NCBI RefSeq assembly: GCF_002443255.2
Contig: NW_019211456.1
Span: 13,104,229-13,168,228, forward strand
Origin: Varroa destructor
Taxonomy: Eukaryota > Arthropoda > Arachnida > Mesostigmata > Varroidae
Length of the DNA: 64,000 nucleotides
Direction: 5' to 3'
The notes under the pieces are model-generated. The model was not told the DNA's origin, searched no databases, and worked only from the letters and a program-made list of their open reading frames with translations. The position numbers and the translations under genes are program-made. Of the stretch, positions 27,453 to 39,717 are shown in pieces. The stretch's first letter is position 1. Every line of letters starts with the position of its first letter.

Positions 27453-30400
27453 TCGTCATAGTTGACCTTCGATTATAAAAGTCACTCGCTGTCGGACTGA
27501 AGTCGTAAGAAGAGAGGCCACGAATATGAGCCAATAAAAAAGAAGCCAGGCAGTGGGTAAAACTGCCAGTGGGTCAGTGTAGTAAGACGATGATGGCAGG
27601 GGTTTCCTGATCTCGCGCGTTGTCGTCGTATATGTTTGCGTGTATTGAGTAGCGGTGCTGTTTACGATAGCCACCAGTTGACGATTGCACGGAAGTGCAG
27701 TAGTTCTGGGACACACGAGCAACAGCATCGAGCCAGCAAGACGATAGCGGTTGTGGAAGGGGCAGCGTTGTGAGCTCCAGTAAGAATCTTTTCTTTGTGT
27801 ATGCCATTGTGGGTCGAAGAAAGATGACAAGGCTTGGACAGGGAGGTGGAAAAACTGTAGATGTGAGGATTGCTATTGGTAGCAGCGAGGATTGGGTCAG
27901 AAAGCAAAGCCGGTAGTAGCAGTTGTCGAAATAGCAGTGGGCGACCAGGAAGTCGCTTTTTCTGCCGCATCTGCCACCCTCGCTGCGTTGCCTGTCACAT
28001 ATGATCTGTTGGGTAGGCCCGAAGCTGTTTATGTCTGTATGAGCAGTGTTGTTCTACACGAACCTCAAGCGATGGCACACTCTAGAGAATGTAATCATCA
28101 GTGCTTATCAAATAACAGTCACGTCAAGGAATAACCAGTTAACAAAGCCAGTGATGAAACGAGGGAATTAACTAATAAAAACAAAATCAACTCCGACAGT
28201 GCCAGTTTGTTATTCGTGTCGTTTACGCCATCGCTACCCGTAACGGCATCGGTAACGGAGCCAGCAGCGGGAATGTGACACTCTAGCTAAAGTCGAACAG
28301 GACAATGGGGTTAAAGTCGGAAGAGTATTAAAAGCCCATATGATTGTCAGCATTATCTACTGCGACGCAAAATCAGTTGCTGCTGGGTTCCAGTGGCATG
28401 GAGACGGCGGTCAGCGCTAGGGCAGTTTAGAGGAATTAAACAGCGAACAGATCCGACAGATAAAACCGAATCAGCTAAAGTTCATTAGCAGACGGTGGCT
28501 GGGGTATGGGTTGCTAAGGGCCGCTCTGGCCAACGCTTCCTGTTGCCGGCTGTAGTTAGCAGTAATCTCGTGAAATTCGTGGCGACAGACAGCCCCCAAA
28601 GCCTTAACCGATCCGTCAATTCATCCGTTTTTCGTATCCTGATTCTGTCCACTCTTTTTAATATGGGGACCAGACGAAGCCGACCCGAGCCAGGAGAATA
28701 GGGTTCACGTAGGCCGCAAGTAAAGCGGAACCCGTCACGATGGCGGCGACTAACCGAGTCGAATGCCGATTGTCCTGTCGTTGCTTGGGTTGACAACGGA
28801 CCGACAGATATAGTAGTGACAGAGTCGTTCGAGATAAATGAAGAACGCTCAAGTTTAAGAACAAAATCCATTCCGCGAACAGATATCACAGGTAAGGACC
28901 GAAAGCTGACGCTAGGGCATTTTAACGACGAGCGTCGATAGCGAAGTACGGAGAGCCAAGACGGGGGAACATCAAACGACGACGATTACGACGAGGAACA
29001 TCAGGCAACGGTAACAAACCAATATATTCGAAAATACAATTATATAGCCAGTCAAAAAAATCACACCACGCACAATGTGCTCGCTCACACAGTACACAGT
29101 ATCTCCCTTGTATCCCATCACACCAAACCTGCTTGTTCCCGGCTTCCATGTACACTAGTATAGTTTAACGCCTAAGCAATAATCGTACCAGATGGCCCTT
29201 GCCATCTAACGAGAGAAAATATATGTAGGTTGCTTAGGCAACTGAGGAATGCGACTATTAGCACGAATTCCTATCTAAAACAGGCCGGAGCCTTCGTAGC
29301 AGTCCTGCGGTTGCAGAAGAAACAGCGAAGATACAGGCAAAAATCTGACGAAGCACAGTAAATAGTGCCTAATACGATTACCAGCTACAGACCTTTTCTT
29401 CTAAAGAATGAAAATTGATATCGACCGGCATTTAAAGCACTAGGCGATCCTTTTAGCTACTGCTATTAGTGATATACAGGTTCGAACTCCACATTAATTG
29501 AAGTACATTAAAAGAATAGATCAAAGCGTCCCCGGCAGCAATCAAATAATATAGCGCATTTGACCGCAGAATCGATTAATCATTGTTTCTATGTGTTGAT
29601 TAGTTTGAAAGAGACATGAAGACGTTAGGCCGGCTGGCTTTGCAAGGCTTAATGTGTTCCTACACATTTGAGTAGGAGGAACCCGGTAGCTGGTATTCCC
29701 ATAGGGTCGGCTGTAGCAACGCAATATGTTGCGTCCAACTACGTCTGCAACACACAAGAGTAGTCGTCCGAACATCTGTGGTCATTCTATACAAAACCAC
29801 ATATGTCCATAGCAGTGTGGCTAGGGTGTGTGTGCAGGCATAGATTCTTCGCATCCTTATCGTTATCTGCAATTCATATGGTCAGATATGATCAGCTAAT
29901 TCTACCGCAGATCGTACGTGGTTTCAAAGTCTAGTTGGCTCAATGTTTGTTTCTTTTCACTTGGCAATGCGTCTCCAGATGCTTACCAGACAATAGAAGT
30001 CGATACATTCTAGCCCGAACTGAGGATTCCTGTTACGTCTTAGGCCCTTTTGTGTATATGTATATATACACTACCATAGAAAAGAAACATATGAACGACG
30101 GCTAGAGGAGAACATGCCTAAGCAGGGACTGAAGAAAAGTAAAAAGTTAGTTGGTCGAAAATTGTCTACTTGTGATTCACATAATTATATCTGATATCGC
30201 CATCGGCGGCTTCATTGAGAGAACTGACGGAAGGTTGCGTTGTGTCGTCCTTAGATCCTGAAAATAACTGAGGTCATATTGATGGAAATCTGAGGTATAT
30301 GGGGACTGAAGCAATCGTTTGGTCCTGTTTTTCTCGACCTAAGCGGCCATCATAGAATGCTGATCATATTGTGCGTTGGCCGTGAATAAGCACACTCTGT

Positions 30401-31657
30401 GTTGTCGATTGCCGCGCCGCACATTCATGAAGCTCTTCAAGGACTCGAGACATTTAGCAGCATTGGCGGCTCCGTTTTCGGATAGAATCATGTAATAGGC
30501 AGTGTCTGTTATCCCTATGGCATGTGTGATCATCAGCTTCCGCTCGACTCTAATCGGCATTGTCACTGAAATAAGGTTCTCTCCTATTCAACGTGATTTG
30601 GTCGCTGGAGCCTTTTCTGCTAAGGGCACAGGGTGACCCGTATTTTCTCTGTGGTGGCAATGTATTTTAAGCGGTTTTTTGCCTACCGTAGTAATGCAGA
30701 TGTCCTATAGAGTACATCAGGCTCGTTTCCATCTATGCTGTCCTTAGCTCATAAAGGATCTACTTTTTGCTTTTGTTCACATGTTCCGTCAATGGGACGC
30801 GCTTTGTCCAAACTTTACTTTGTTCGAAAGGTTCCCGTAATTACAGCAGGTTACTTTTTATCTGAGAGCCTGACGTATAGTTAGCCCTTCTATGGTCTTC
30901 ATCCTTCTAGTTTCCGGTCTCAAAAATATTGCCCTAGTAATAGCTTTTTGCTGCGGCATTGCTTAATATTTTCGCCAACCTTTTATGGACTCTACCAGTG
31001 CTCCTAAATTCGGTAAGGTTTTCAGCACTAAACGCTATCACTGTTCTAAACCCATTATTTTTTTGATTGCCAGTTTCAATTGTGTATAACCTAGAACCTC
31101 GTATAGCTAGCTATCTATCCACCAAATTCCAGGTGCTGATAATGCATAGCCGTATTCAACTGTTCCGACTGGCTAAATAAAACTAATCTATTACATATCT
31201 ACAAATCAAGCGACATATTAGAAGCTGCCATCTTTGTTTAGCTTTTGTCACGATTGGTTTTTTTTTAGGAGAGAGTTTTGATTTCTGTGAGGTAAAGCTG
31301 CGTCTTCCAGTCAGTAGTGTTTTACTCAATTTTCGGTTTAATGACGTTCGACCAACGTGAATAATGCGTTTGCTATCCATTCTTGTTTTCTAGTTTGACC
31401 ACATCGTACGAGTCATTCCAAATCTTGTAAAAGGTAATTCTAGCCATTTTTCATCACGTTGCTTTGCTGGTAGTATTTTGTTGCTTAGTATGAATGTCTT
31501 CAATGTACCTACTTTATTTTCGAACATCAACTTCCTGAACCTAACGCTCGGGCCTAATTTGGCCAACTACATATTTTACCCATAGACCAACTCGACATAT
31601 TTTATTCATACAGCTACGAGCCTGTTCTTGTTATTTCAACTGTCGACACTAAAGCCG

Positions 31658-31690
31658 TTGTTGTTGTTGTTGCCGTCGTCATCATCGACG
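31658..31690. repeat. Short imperfect GTT/GTC/ATC triplet repeat
   Basis: Five TTG-type units are followed by imperfect GTC and ATC units. Minor simple repeat in the large intron. Confidence 0.7.
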
Positions 31691-34600
31691 CTATTTCGTT
31701 CCGCCCTGGGTCGCAGTCGAAGCGCTTCTTTTGCTATTGCTGCTGAGATCGTGTTGCTTATTCGTTATACTATGTATCGTCATCATCATAGGCATCAACG
31801 TAACGCGCAGTGAAGCGTGCACCGCTATTACGGCTACATACTTCTTCTGTCAGTAGCCCCAGCCGTCGATGCGGCAGAAGCCTCTGCAAGCCGAAGGCTA
31901 AGGCGACAGAAGTGGCGGCTGTTGTTCAACCAAGCTTCTTAAAAATTGGCACTGGGCAATATTTGAGCCTGTGGTAACTGTAGTAATAGATGGCCTTTGC
32001 AGGTTGCCCGCCGCTGATAGGACTGGCGGGGGAGGCTAGGGCAGAGTAAATAAGGACAATCCTACAGACGCTTCGATCGCATCCAGGATAGTAGTAACAG
32101 TAGCATCGAGGGCAAAAATAACGAATCGCTTCTTTGCTTCCGTCACTACCGCCATTCTGATGACCATCCGAGAAAAGAGGTCTACTCCGTTCTTTGTCCT
32201 ATATCGATGGTAGCATAACGGTTCTTTGCTACCCGAAACAATACGCCCAGCGGTGCAGTCAGCCACGAAATCGTTGAAGAAAGATTTTTAACTCGTATGT
32301 GTTTGATCCTGTGCCTGGGTGTGTATTGGCGGCTTGACCACGGCCACTAGAGAGCTGCTTATGTGTGGCCGTCAGTTCGTGTATTTGTCTGTCCACGAAG
32401 TACCAGGCCCACAGCAGCGTGGCAGGCCAGTTCCATTTCGCTTGGCAAGTATTCTCTCGTACAGCAACTGGCGTTAGTCAGTGCGCAGGATTGTTCGGAC
32501 GGGATGGGTGGCACGAGACGGGGTGCTTACTGACCTATGGCTGTCTTTCATTGCTCTCGCGGCTCGTGGCTTCCGTGGCCATGTTGGTTCCACCTATTTT
32601 AGTGGACCACACCGACCGAACAACGGCCGGCTCCCTAAACGCCGGCGTGATTCAATGCGAGGCTTCTTTGCCAGGAGAAAGACAAACGGAGCAACGCTAC
32701 TTTGGACTGTGTGTAACCACTGACAAAGAGCCTTGCGCTAACTATCGCAGAGCTCCTTGTCCGTTATGTTCTTGACGATCCTTGTGTTGGTCTGACCGTT
32801 CGGCAGGAGATTAACTCGACGCAACATGGTCAGCAAAAGTTACCCCCTAGTAGGTGCTGGCTTGTCTTTGCTCTTGGTAGGCTCAACCCGCTATGCAGAA
32901 ATCCGTAGAAAGCATACTAAGTAAGCGAGGGAGTGGCGAATGTTCCTCTTGCAGATCAACGTATGGTACTTACTGCCTTTCTATGTTAGCACATCTCAAG
33001 AAAAAAAATTAGAACGAAAGACAGTGAGAACAAGAATAGAAGAAGAAGGAAGAGTTCAAAAACGTATGACTGTGTGTAAGTATTAGAGCTAGACGGAAAA
33101 ATGTTCTTTCTTCCTTCGACCTCTCCATTTATCGGTCCATCTGCCGTCTTCTCAATTTAAAAGTCGCGTTCCATTCTTCGGTTACTCTTACCGGTTACAA
33201 CTACTGGTAATACTGTTCACACGCGAGACTTTATTGCTATCCAAACGGTGTGTTGGTTCATTAGAAAGGCGCTGTAGTAAAAGCAACGGCGATAGGAACA
33301 TGGGAGAGAACGTATTGCGACAAGTGATCAGTAGCCGTCTCGCGAATGGCGCAGGTACTCACCGAGTATCGGGTTCTTCCTTCCTGTCAACAGGAGAGTG
33401 AAGAAGTTGGATCGGCGGATAAACGGAAAAGTGCCAGAACGCCGAATGTAGGTGTCGGGGAACATTTTTATGCCTCACCCATTGAAAGGCCTCTGGAACC
33501 AGTCAACCTAGAATGAGGCAACACGCGAGTGCCTCTTCAGAACTGGCTAAGCACAGGAGAACTCTGGCATCGCAAGATGCTGCAGGAGAGGTTTGAACAT
33601 GTTGAAAGCGAGAAAAGAAAGCGGACTTAAGTATGGCTCAGCTGCCACTCCTATCGCCGCTTGCCATGACAGTGCAGCCACAGCAGCAGAAATGAGTCAC
33701 GATCTTTTCAAATTATTTAGTGAACGTGAATCTTAGAAAAAACCACGAAGCAACGAGCATGGGTAATACGGAAATGACGGTCGAATTTCGAAGCAATATG
33801 GACGAGGACGTTCGGCGGACTGATGCTACATATTCAGACAGCAGCCCACGCGCAACCGATAGAAAGGGGAAAAAGCACGGACATGTGTAAGTGCTGCAAA
33901 CGTTAAGAGACATACTCAACTACTTTAGCGTTTATAGTTCCTAATTTGGCCTCGGCTATGCGCCGAGCACTGGGGAAAGTGAGTCGTCGAATTAGCGCTA
34001 TGGGAAAGGAACAACAGAAAAAGGCCGGGAGGACGAAACAGCCCTTTAGAAGGGCCACAGAGTATACCTTGGAGCGAGTAACCAAATGGAGACGATAACT
34101 TAGATTTACAAAAGTATAGACGTAACGAAGAGATCGAAATTCCATCCAAGCATCGAAGCATCAATTCGTCGTTCCAGCAACAGTTGATGTTAACTTTGTG
34201 ATCTTGCGGCCTGAATTCGGGTCGACCTAACCATTCTGGTACGCCATACGACCTTATTACATGATTGATGAGTATTTGGGAAACGTCGGAGTGGTGAGAC
34301 GAGCAGTTGAAGGATCTTCGCACATACGTTTTACATGCGTATGGCTGACGTGCGCATATGCGCCTCTAAATACCAACTTACCCTTTCAAATCATTATAGG
34401 ACAGAGTATTGTTGAAGGTAAATATATATATCGTACGTGTAAGTATTAGATAAAAGCTTTGGACTGGTGCTTTTTAACTTCAAGCAATATTGGCGGTCAA
34501 TTTTAAACAAACTTCCTGCTGAATTAGTATGTGTGTTAAGGAATTACATCGATTTTGAATATAATGGTTCATGTACAGTAGCTTAACGTCATATTTGTGT

Positions 34601-37600
34601 CTCGTGTAAGAAAGCTAAATTAGTTTCCCTTCGATAGGTTGCTGGCCAAAAACCTAAATCACATCTGAGGCCATCCCTAGGTGGCCTGTATGCGCCCACA
34701 CTACTACCGAATCACTATCGGCCCAGTGTATTTGTAGCAGGCGCCGATCAACGTCACAGTTGACTAATGAGGCTTAACTACCGACTGCCTAAATCGAAAC
34801 TCCGCTTACGCAACGAAGCTCTCTTACTATCGATAGAAGTGCCACCTAAATACTCGCTTGGCTTAATTTCAACGTTTATGTTATATAAAATTATTATGTT
34901 TTTTTTTTTGCGATTTAAGTAATATGACCTTTGTTCTAGTTTCCAGCATCAAATAACTTTGGCCATATTAGCACTCGTCCGGGAAGCTCGATGTCGCAGG
35001 ACTGTGTCAGCTTCCAATTACGCCAAACTGACTCATGTCAATATATATATATATTCGCTGAAAACGTTACAAGAACTAAATACAATATTCTACGTACGCT
35101 AACGACCAAATGAATCGTCAGCATCAAGCATTGCAACAGAGACAACTCGTTCCTGCAAGTAGTAGCTTTTTTTATACGCCATCGAGGATGTTATAGGAAT
35201 AGTACATGGTTGAATTACACCACTTTCCATTGTCCTGTTGAAATAGTTCAACAACCTGGCCCTTTTATGGCAAACGGCCATTTTCTCACCTAATTATTCA
35301 GTCGTCATTCGAGCGAGTTCGGTTCGGTTCGGTGTCAAACTTCATATATTCTGTTACCCGAGAACTTCAATTTTTCCATGCAGTTTATCGATAAGGTTTA
35401 CCTAAACCAAATCAAATTTGCACCTATTAAGCTGTCACTGTCCTATTATCTTATTGTTTCATTGAATATCCTATGTCCTCTAGCACTTCCGGCTCAAGAG
35501 CTCGTCAATCGCAAAAAATGTGACCAACTCACTTGTGCTCGAAACTTTTATAGAGCTTGAAAAACCGATCGGTTTCTCGATACCAACATCTCAGAACTTC
35601 TTGACGGGGTCGACTCAGTTGGTTTTACATTATATGGAAATATATATATATATATCTTCTAAGTATAATATATTTAAACAGTCCTCGAAGTTAAAACCAC
35701 ACACTATTCTAAAGTGGGACCGTGACAGCCTATGAAGCCAAACCTAAGCGGGGGTTCCACGTGGGCTGTTTAAGATAAACAAACCAGCACGCAAAGAGGC
35801 CCAGAATTTGACTTGTAGGTAGTTAAGTGCCTGTATCAAGTCACCATAACAGGTTTTGAATCACAGTTGTTATATACTGTATCATATATTTCTAGTCGAT
35901 AGTTACCCATTGTTGTCATACATGCATTTCAGGGGCAGCGTAACTCACTCTATAGGCTATAATCAGCGAATTCGATACGGTCGGTAATTTCCTAAAATGC
36001 GAGACACCGGTTCTTGAATGATAAATTTTGTTAGCCTTCTCCTATATTCAAGCGGTTCACCCATGACCTTGGACTAATTATCTTAGTAGCAAAACGATAA
36101 TGTATATAGTTGGAGTTATACCTCCATAAAATCTCTAGCCGAATCCCTAGCAGCATTGTAGCCACCAAAGTCTTTGGACCTGATTGCACCCATACAGCAG
36201 TGAAAGGCCCTGCACACTGTGCTTGTATGCTAGTTTATTCAGTGTTCTAACGTGTAGCTTCTAACTCCCAGTGCATTACGTTGATTTAACTTGCTTTTTC
36301 CGTAGATAAACGCAATTGGCCTTCTTTAACATAAGAATTAGCACGGATCTTTAAGCAATGAAGTAAACTTTAAAGCAATCGTATTGTTTAATAAGTTGAT
36401 CGTACGGCCAGGCGGCATATATGATATTTGATCACACAGCATTTGCCGTCATTTAAACACCACGACTACCATAAGTTCCTCGCATAAATATGACCAGCGC
36501 GTCTGTCTTTTGGGAGAAAACGGCACGCTATCGTAGCTTTCATCTGTTAATGGTGTCGCTGCCCACTATTGTGACGCTTTACGCCACTGTGGCGCGACAT
36601 CTACCTGATCGCGGGACGAATTCTGGGACAATGACGGCACTGCTAGATAGTTTCTTCGCAGTGTCACACGCACATTGATTGTTAGCTGACGCAGTATGCA
36701 ATGCATAGGCTTATATATATGTAGGTATATACATGCATACATCCGTGTTTTTCTATACATCCGTCCTCCCATCCGCTCAACACTGTCCGATATCGATTTT
36801 CGGGTTTTCTGTTTGTACGGTGTTACCTTTCTATTCTGTTTTCTAATCCCTTCGCCTCCCGAATCTCCCTTCTTATGCCCACTTGCCACTACCATGCCCT
36901 TCGTGGTTCCTTTGCCTGTTTGTTTCTTGATTGCCATCCCAGCCAATTGCTGTTGCTGACCACTGCACTTCCCACGTATGTACCTGTGGCCTGTAGTACC
37001 TGCACAAAAAGAGAATCTTCTAGTGATGTTCTATCTATTGTTCTTCCTTTTTATGGCTGACTGACCTTGCTCTGGAATAAGGAGAAAGGAAGGAAAGGTG
37101 TTCCGTTGTGTCAGAGGGAGACAAAATAAGAAAAGCGGGGAAGAAGCAAGAGGTTAAGCGGCCGGCCTGGCTATGACCCTGCGTTTCGTGGATCAGGTCG
37201 GCTGCACATAAACCGCAATAGGGCCTGGGGTGTTGTCACATCTCATTTGACTTGTACTGCCCAGGTACTCGCTGTTCTACACCCCATTCTTCTAGAGACC
37301 ATTCACTTGCCTTTGAGAGCTTCTCCTTTGGCTTACCTTTCGATGTTACCTCTGCAAGGACTTGCTTCGCTTGTGCCGATATGGAGACTACTGAAACGGA
37401 ACGGGGTTGTTACTGCTGCCCTGCTAATAATGATACTATTACTAGCATATCTCATGTGTGCAACGATTCTTCTCAGAACTTCAATCGCAGTAACATCGAC
37501 TACCAAAGGATAAACACTGAACGAGCAAACGATTGATTACATAAAGGTAGTCGTTAACAAATTTTAGATTAGGTCCCATTTTTAGAATCGTTCGTTTTCT

Positions 37601-37664
37601 CATTTGAAACTGTTTCAGTAACTAACAATTCAGTATCTGTTTTCTTGATATGTTATTGCTACAG

Positions 37665-37834
37665 CGCTGATCAACCTTCAGGAGCTCGTGCGGCCGTTCC
37701 CGCCGAAAAACGTAGAGTACCAGTTTCGGCGAGCGGATAACTTCACTGCTACCTTGCTAGATATCCGCAGCAGAGGAATTTACTCGATGATCGTTGACGT
37801 CCGACCTGAGAACCTCACTGCCTTTCTTAGAGCT
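37665..37834 (+). CDS. Kainate-type glutamate receptor, ATD exon c
   Basis: Follows ACAG. The opening CG completes the Ser codon begun at 8286. It then reads LINLQELVRPFPP, the conserved helix after the YxDD strand of the ATD, followed by the hypervariable basic segment and GIYSMIVDVRPENLTAFLRA, which matches the family pattern of a strand (xxIVDxxxE) and the helix leading to 'LxxALxxGM'. DNFT and ENLT are potential N-glycosylation sites. It ends in phase 0 at Ala before GTAAGT. It is separated from its 5' neighbour by the 29.4-kb intron and from the microexon by 1.8 kb. Confidence 0.95.
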
Positions 37835-39663
37835 GTAAGTAGCCTTGCTCAATGGACGTATATTAGCATTCACACGGTATGGGGTCGTTGATCCATGGCC
37901 CGTTCATGAAATAACTTCTCAAATTTGAACAATGCGTCTAATTAGATTACACTAAGCGAATCATACTAGGCATTTTGTACACAAGGCTTGCAACACTTCC
38001 TGATCGGAAAGCCGTCACACAGTTAAGTAAGAACTTTGTCTAGGATTTTCTTTGCGACTGAGTTCATGGTTTGTGAAGTTGAGTAAAATATGTGTACTAC
38101 ATTTGGATTCTCGTCTTGTCGCTTCTATGTCTCGAATCAGCTACGTCTCGATTCACTGTCGTCTTTCAATGGCTGACTTACAAGCTGCTATTAGTCCTGA
38201 AGAAGGTCTTTGAAGCTTCTGCCGAAGCTATTTTCAAAGCCAAATGTGATTGGCAGTACATTTTGCTCGGGCAATAAGCCGCGCCGAGGGTCCAGGTCTG
38301 GTTTTGCGCCGAAACGATTCGGACGCCGGAAGAGAAATTTTTGTGGAAAAGAGATAACCGCCTTAGCATTTGTGCGTGCATATCAAACCTACCACGTCCT
38401 ATTACCTTGATATACGAGCAAAAAAGCCTGAAGCGTGAAGGCACATCACATTTAGCAAATCTAAGGGACAAACGCTGCTGTTCCCTTTTTTGATGTACTT
38501 CAAGACGTGAGCGGATAGGCAAGCGATTATTTTGCCCGGGCAAGTTGCGCTGTCGTTACGTTGCTACTGGCCGGTCAGGATTTATCGACCTATCTATAAG
38601 TAAAATCTGATGTTTGTATTTTATTAACGTCACTCGCGCCGGAGTTACTCGTACAAACCAAAGACCTGGCAAAAGGAAGCTTAGATCTAGTGATCACTGA
38701 GCACCAGGCGATGTAAAAAATATTCAACATTACGCGCCACCCCTTTGGATTAAGGAAAAGGATCAAGTGGACGCTGAGAGCAAGAATGAGCGAGATGGGT
38801 ATAGGCGAAGCCTGTGGGTAAATGTAAAAAGATCTAGAATATTCCCATAAAAATAAAACCCAATTCCGATGGACGACGCCATTTACAGTGCCACTAAGTG
38901 CTCTACTTTGCGGCGCCTTTTATTGTCAAAGTTGCTTGCTTTTCATATGTGGTTTTGTAATAGCGTGACGGAGCTGCAACATTTTCCTCTGTTTTATACG
39001 ACTCCTATGACTTTATTTTGATAAAATTTATTTAGTGGTTTTGTGAAAGAAGCGTATTCGGTATCGCTTATCCGGTATTGACTTTTGAGCTATTGTAGCC
39101 CTCGAGGCTGCCTACAGACGACGTTGAAAAGATTCACAGATTGAAGGTTGACAAATTGGTTTTCCCGCCCAGAACCTGTCGAATCGTTTGGCTTGCTAAG
39201 ACAGACGTCCTGCGGCATTGTTGGCAGTTGCACCATGATAGTCAAGTGCTTCCGAGGGGGGGTCAGCAGCGTATAAATAGAGGTAACCGTGCTTAAAGCT
39301 ACTTCTCTGTGGGAAGCCAAATCGAGAGCTACATATTTCAACTGAAATTAAGTTCATGAAAACATTGTTTACGTGTACCTATTCAGTGTAACTCATTGGA
39401 CATTAGCCACGCCCCAGACAGGTTCTAACGGGAAACACGTAAACGCGGGAGCAATGAAGAAAGAATTCTTCAATTATGTGCGGGTATATCTCGCTTAGGT
39501 TTTTAGAGGGCTTTCGAAGTTATGTCATATAATAGGCAAACGTTCATTTTTGTTTTTCTGGCATAGACTTTTGTCGCGCCTATCTTGAAGTTACGGCTAA
39601 GTTTCTTTATAGATACGCATATGCTAACGGTGTTTTACCTTTGTATCACTGTTTCCATTTCAG
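37835..39663 (+). other. Intron 3 (1,829 bp, phase 0)
   Basis: GTAAGT to TTTCAG. No feature recognised. The open frames at 38092-38277 (+) and 38178-38543 (-) overlap each other and match nothing. Confidence 0.92.
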
Positions 39664-39717
39664 ATTCTTCAAATTCAAATGAATGATTATAAATATCATT
39701 ATCATTTTGCTACTTAC
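39664..39717 (+). CDS. Kainate-type glutamate receptor, 54-base microexon
   Basis: Eighteen codons, phase 0 at both ends, flanked by CATTTCAG and GTAAGT. The peptide begins ILQIQMNDYKYH and continues YHFATY. It supplies the ATD element expected here in kainate receptors: the end of a helix, then a strand pattern Tyr-x-Tyr-x-aromatic-xx-Thr/Ala-Tyr/Thr just before the 'D-I/L-E' segment that opens the next exon. Both neighbouring exons are phase 0, so omission would keep frame and delete 18 residues of the ATD core. It is AT-rich and easily missed by gene finders. Confidence 0.92.

Noticed and set aside
29479..29490. tRNA B-box-like GGTTCGAACTCC
   Set aside because: No A box, anticodon stem or acceptor pairing upstream.
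33600..34100. Plus-strand open segments with protein-like composition and a GTAAGT donor near 33888
   Set aside because: Frames switch every 40-65 codons, there is no convincing acceptor or start, and there is no recognisable homology. Chance explains it.
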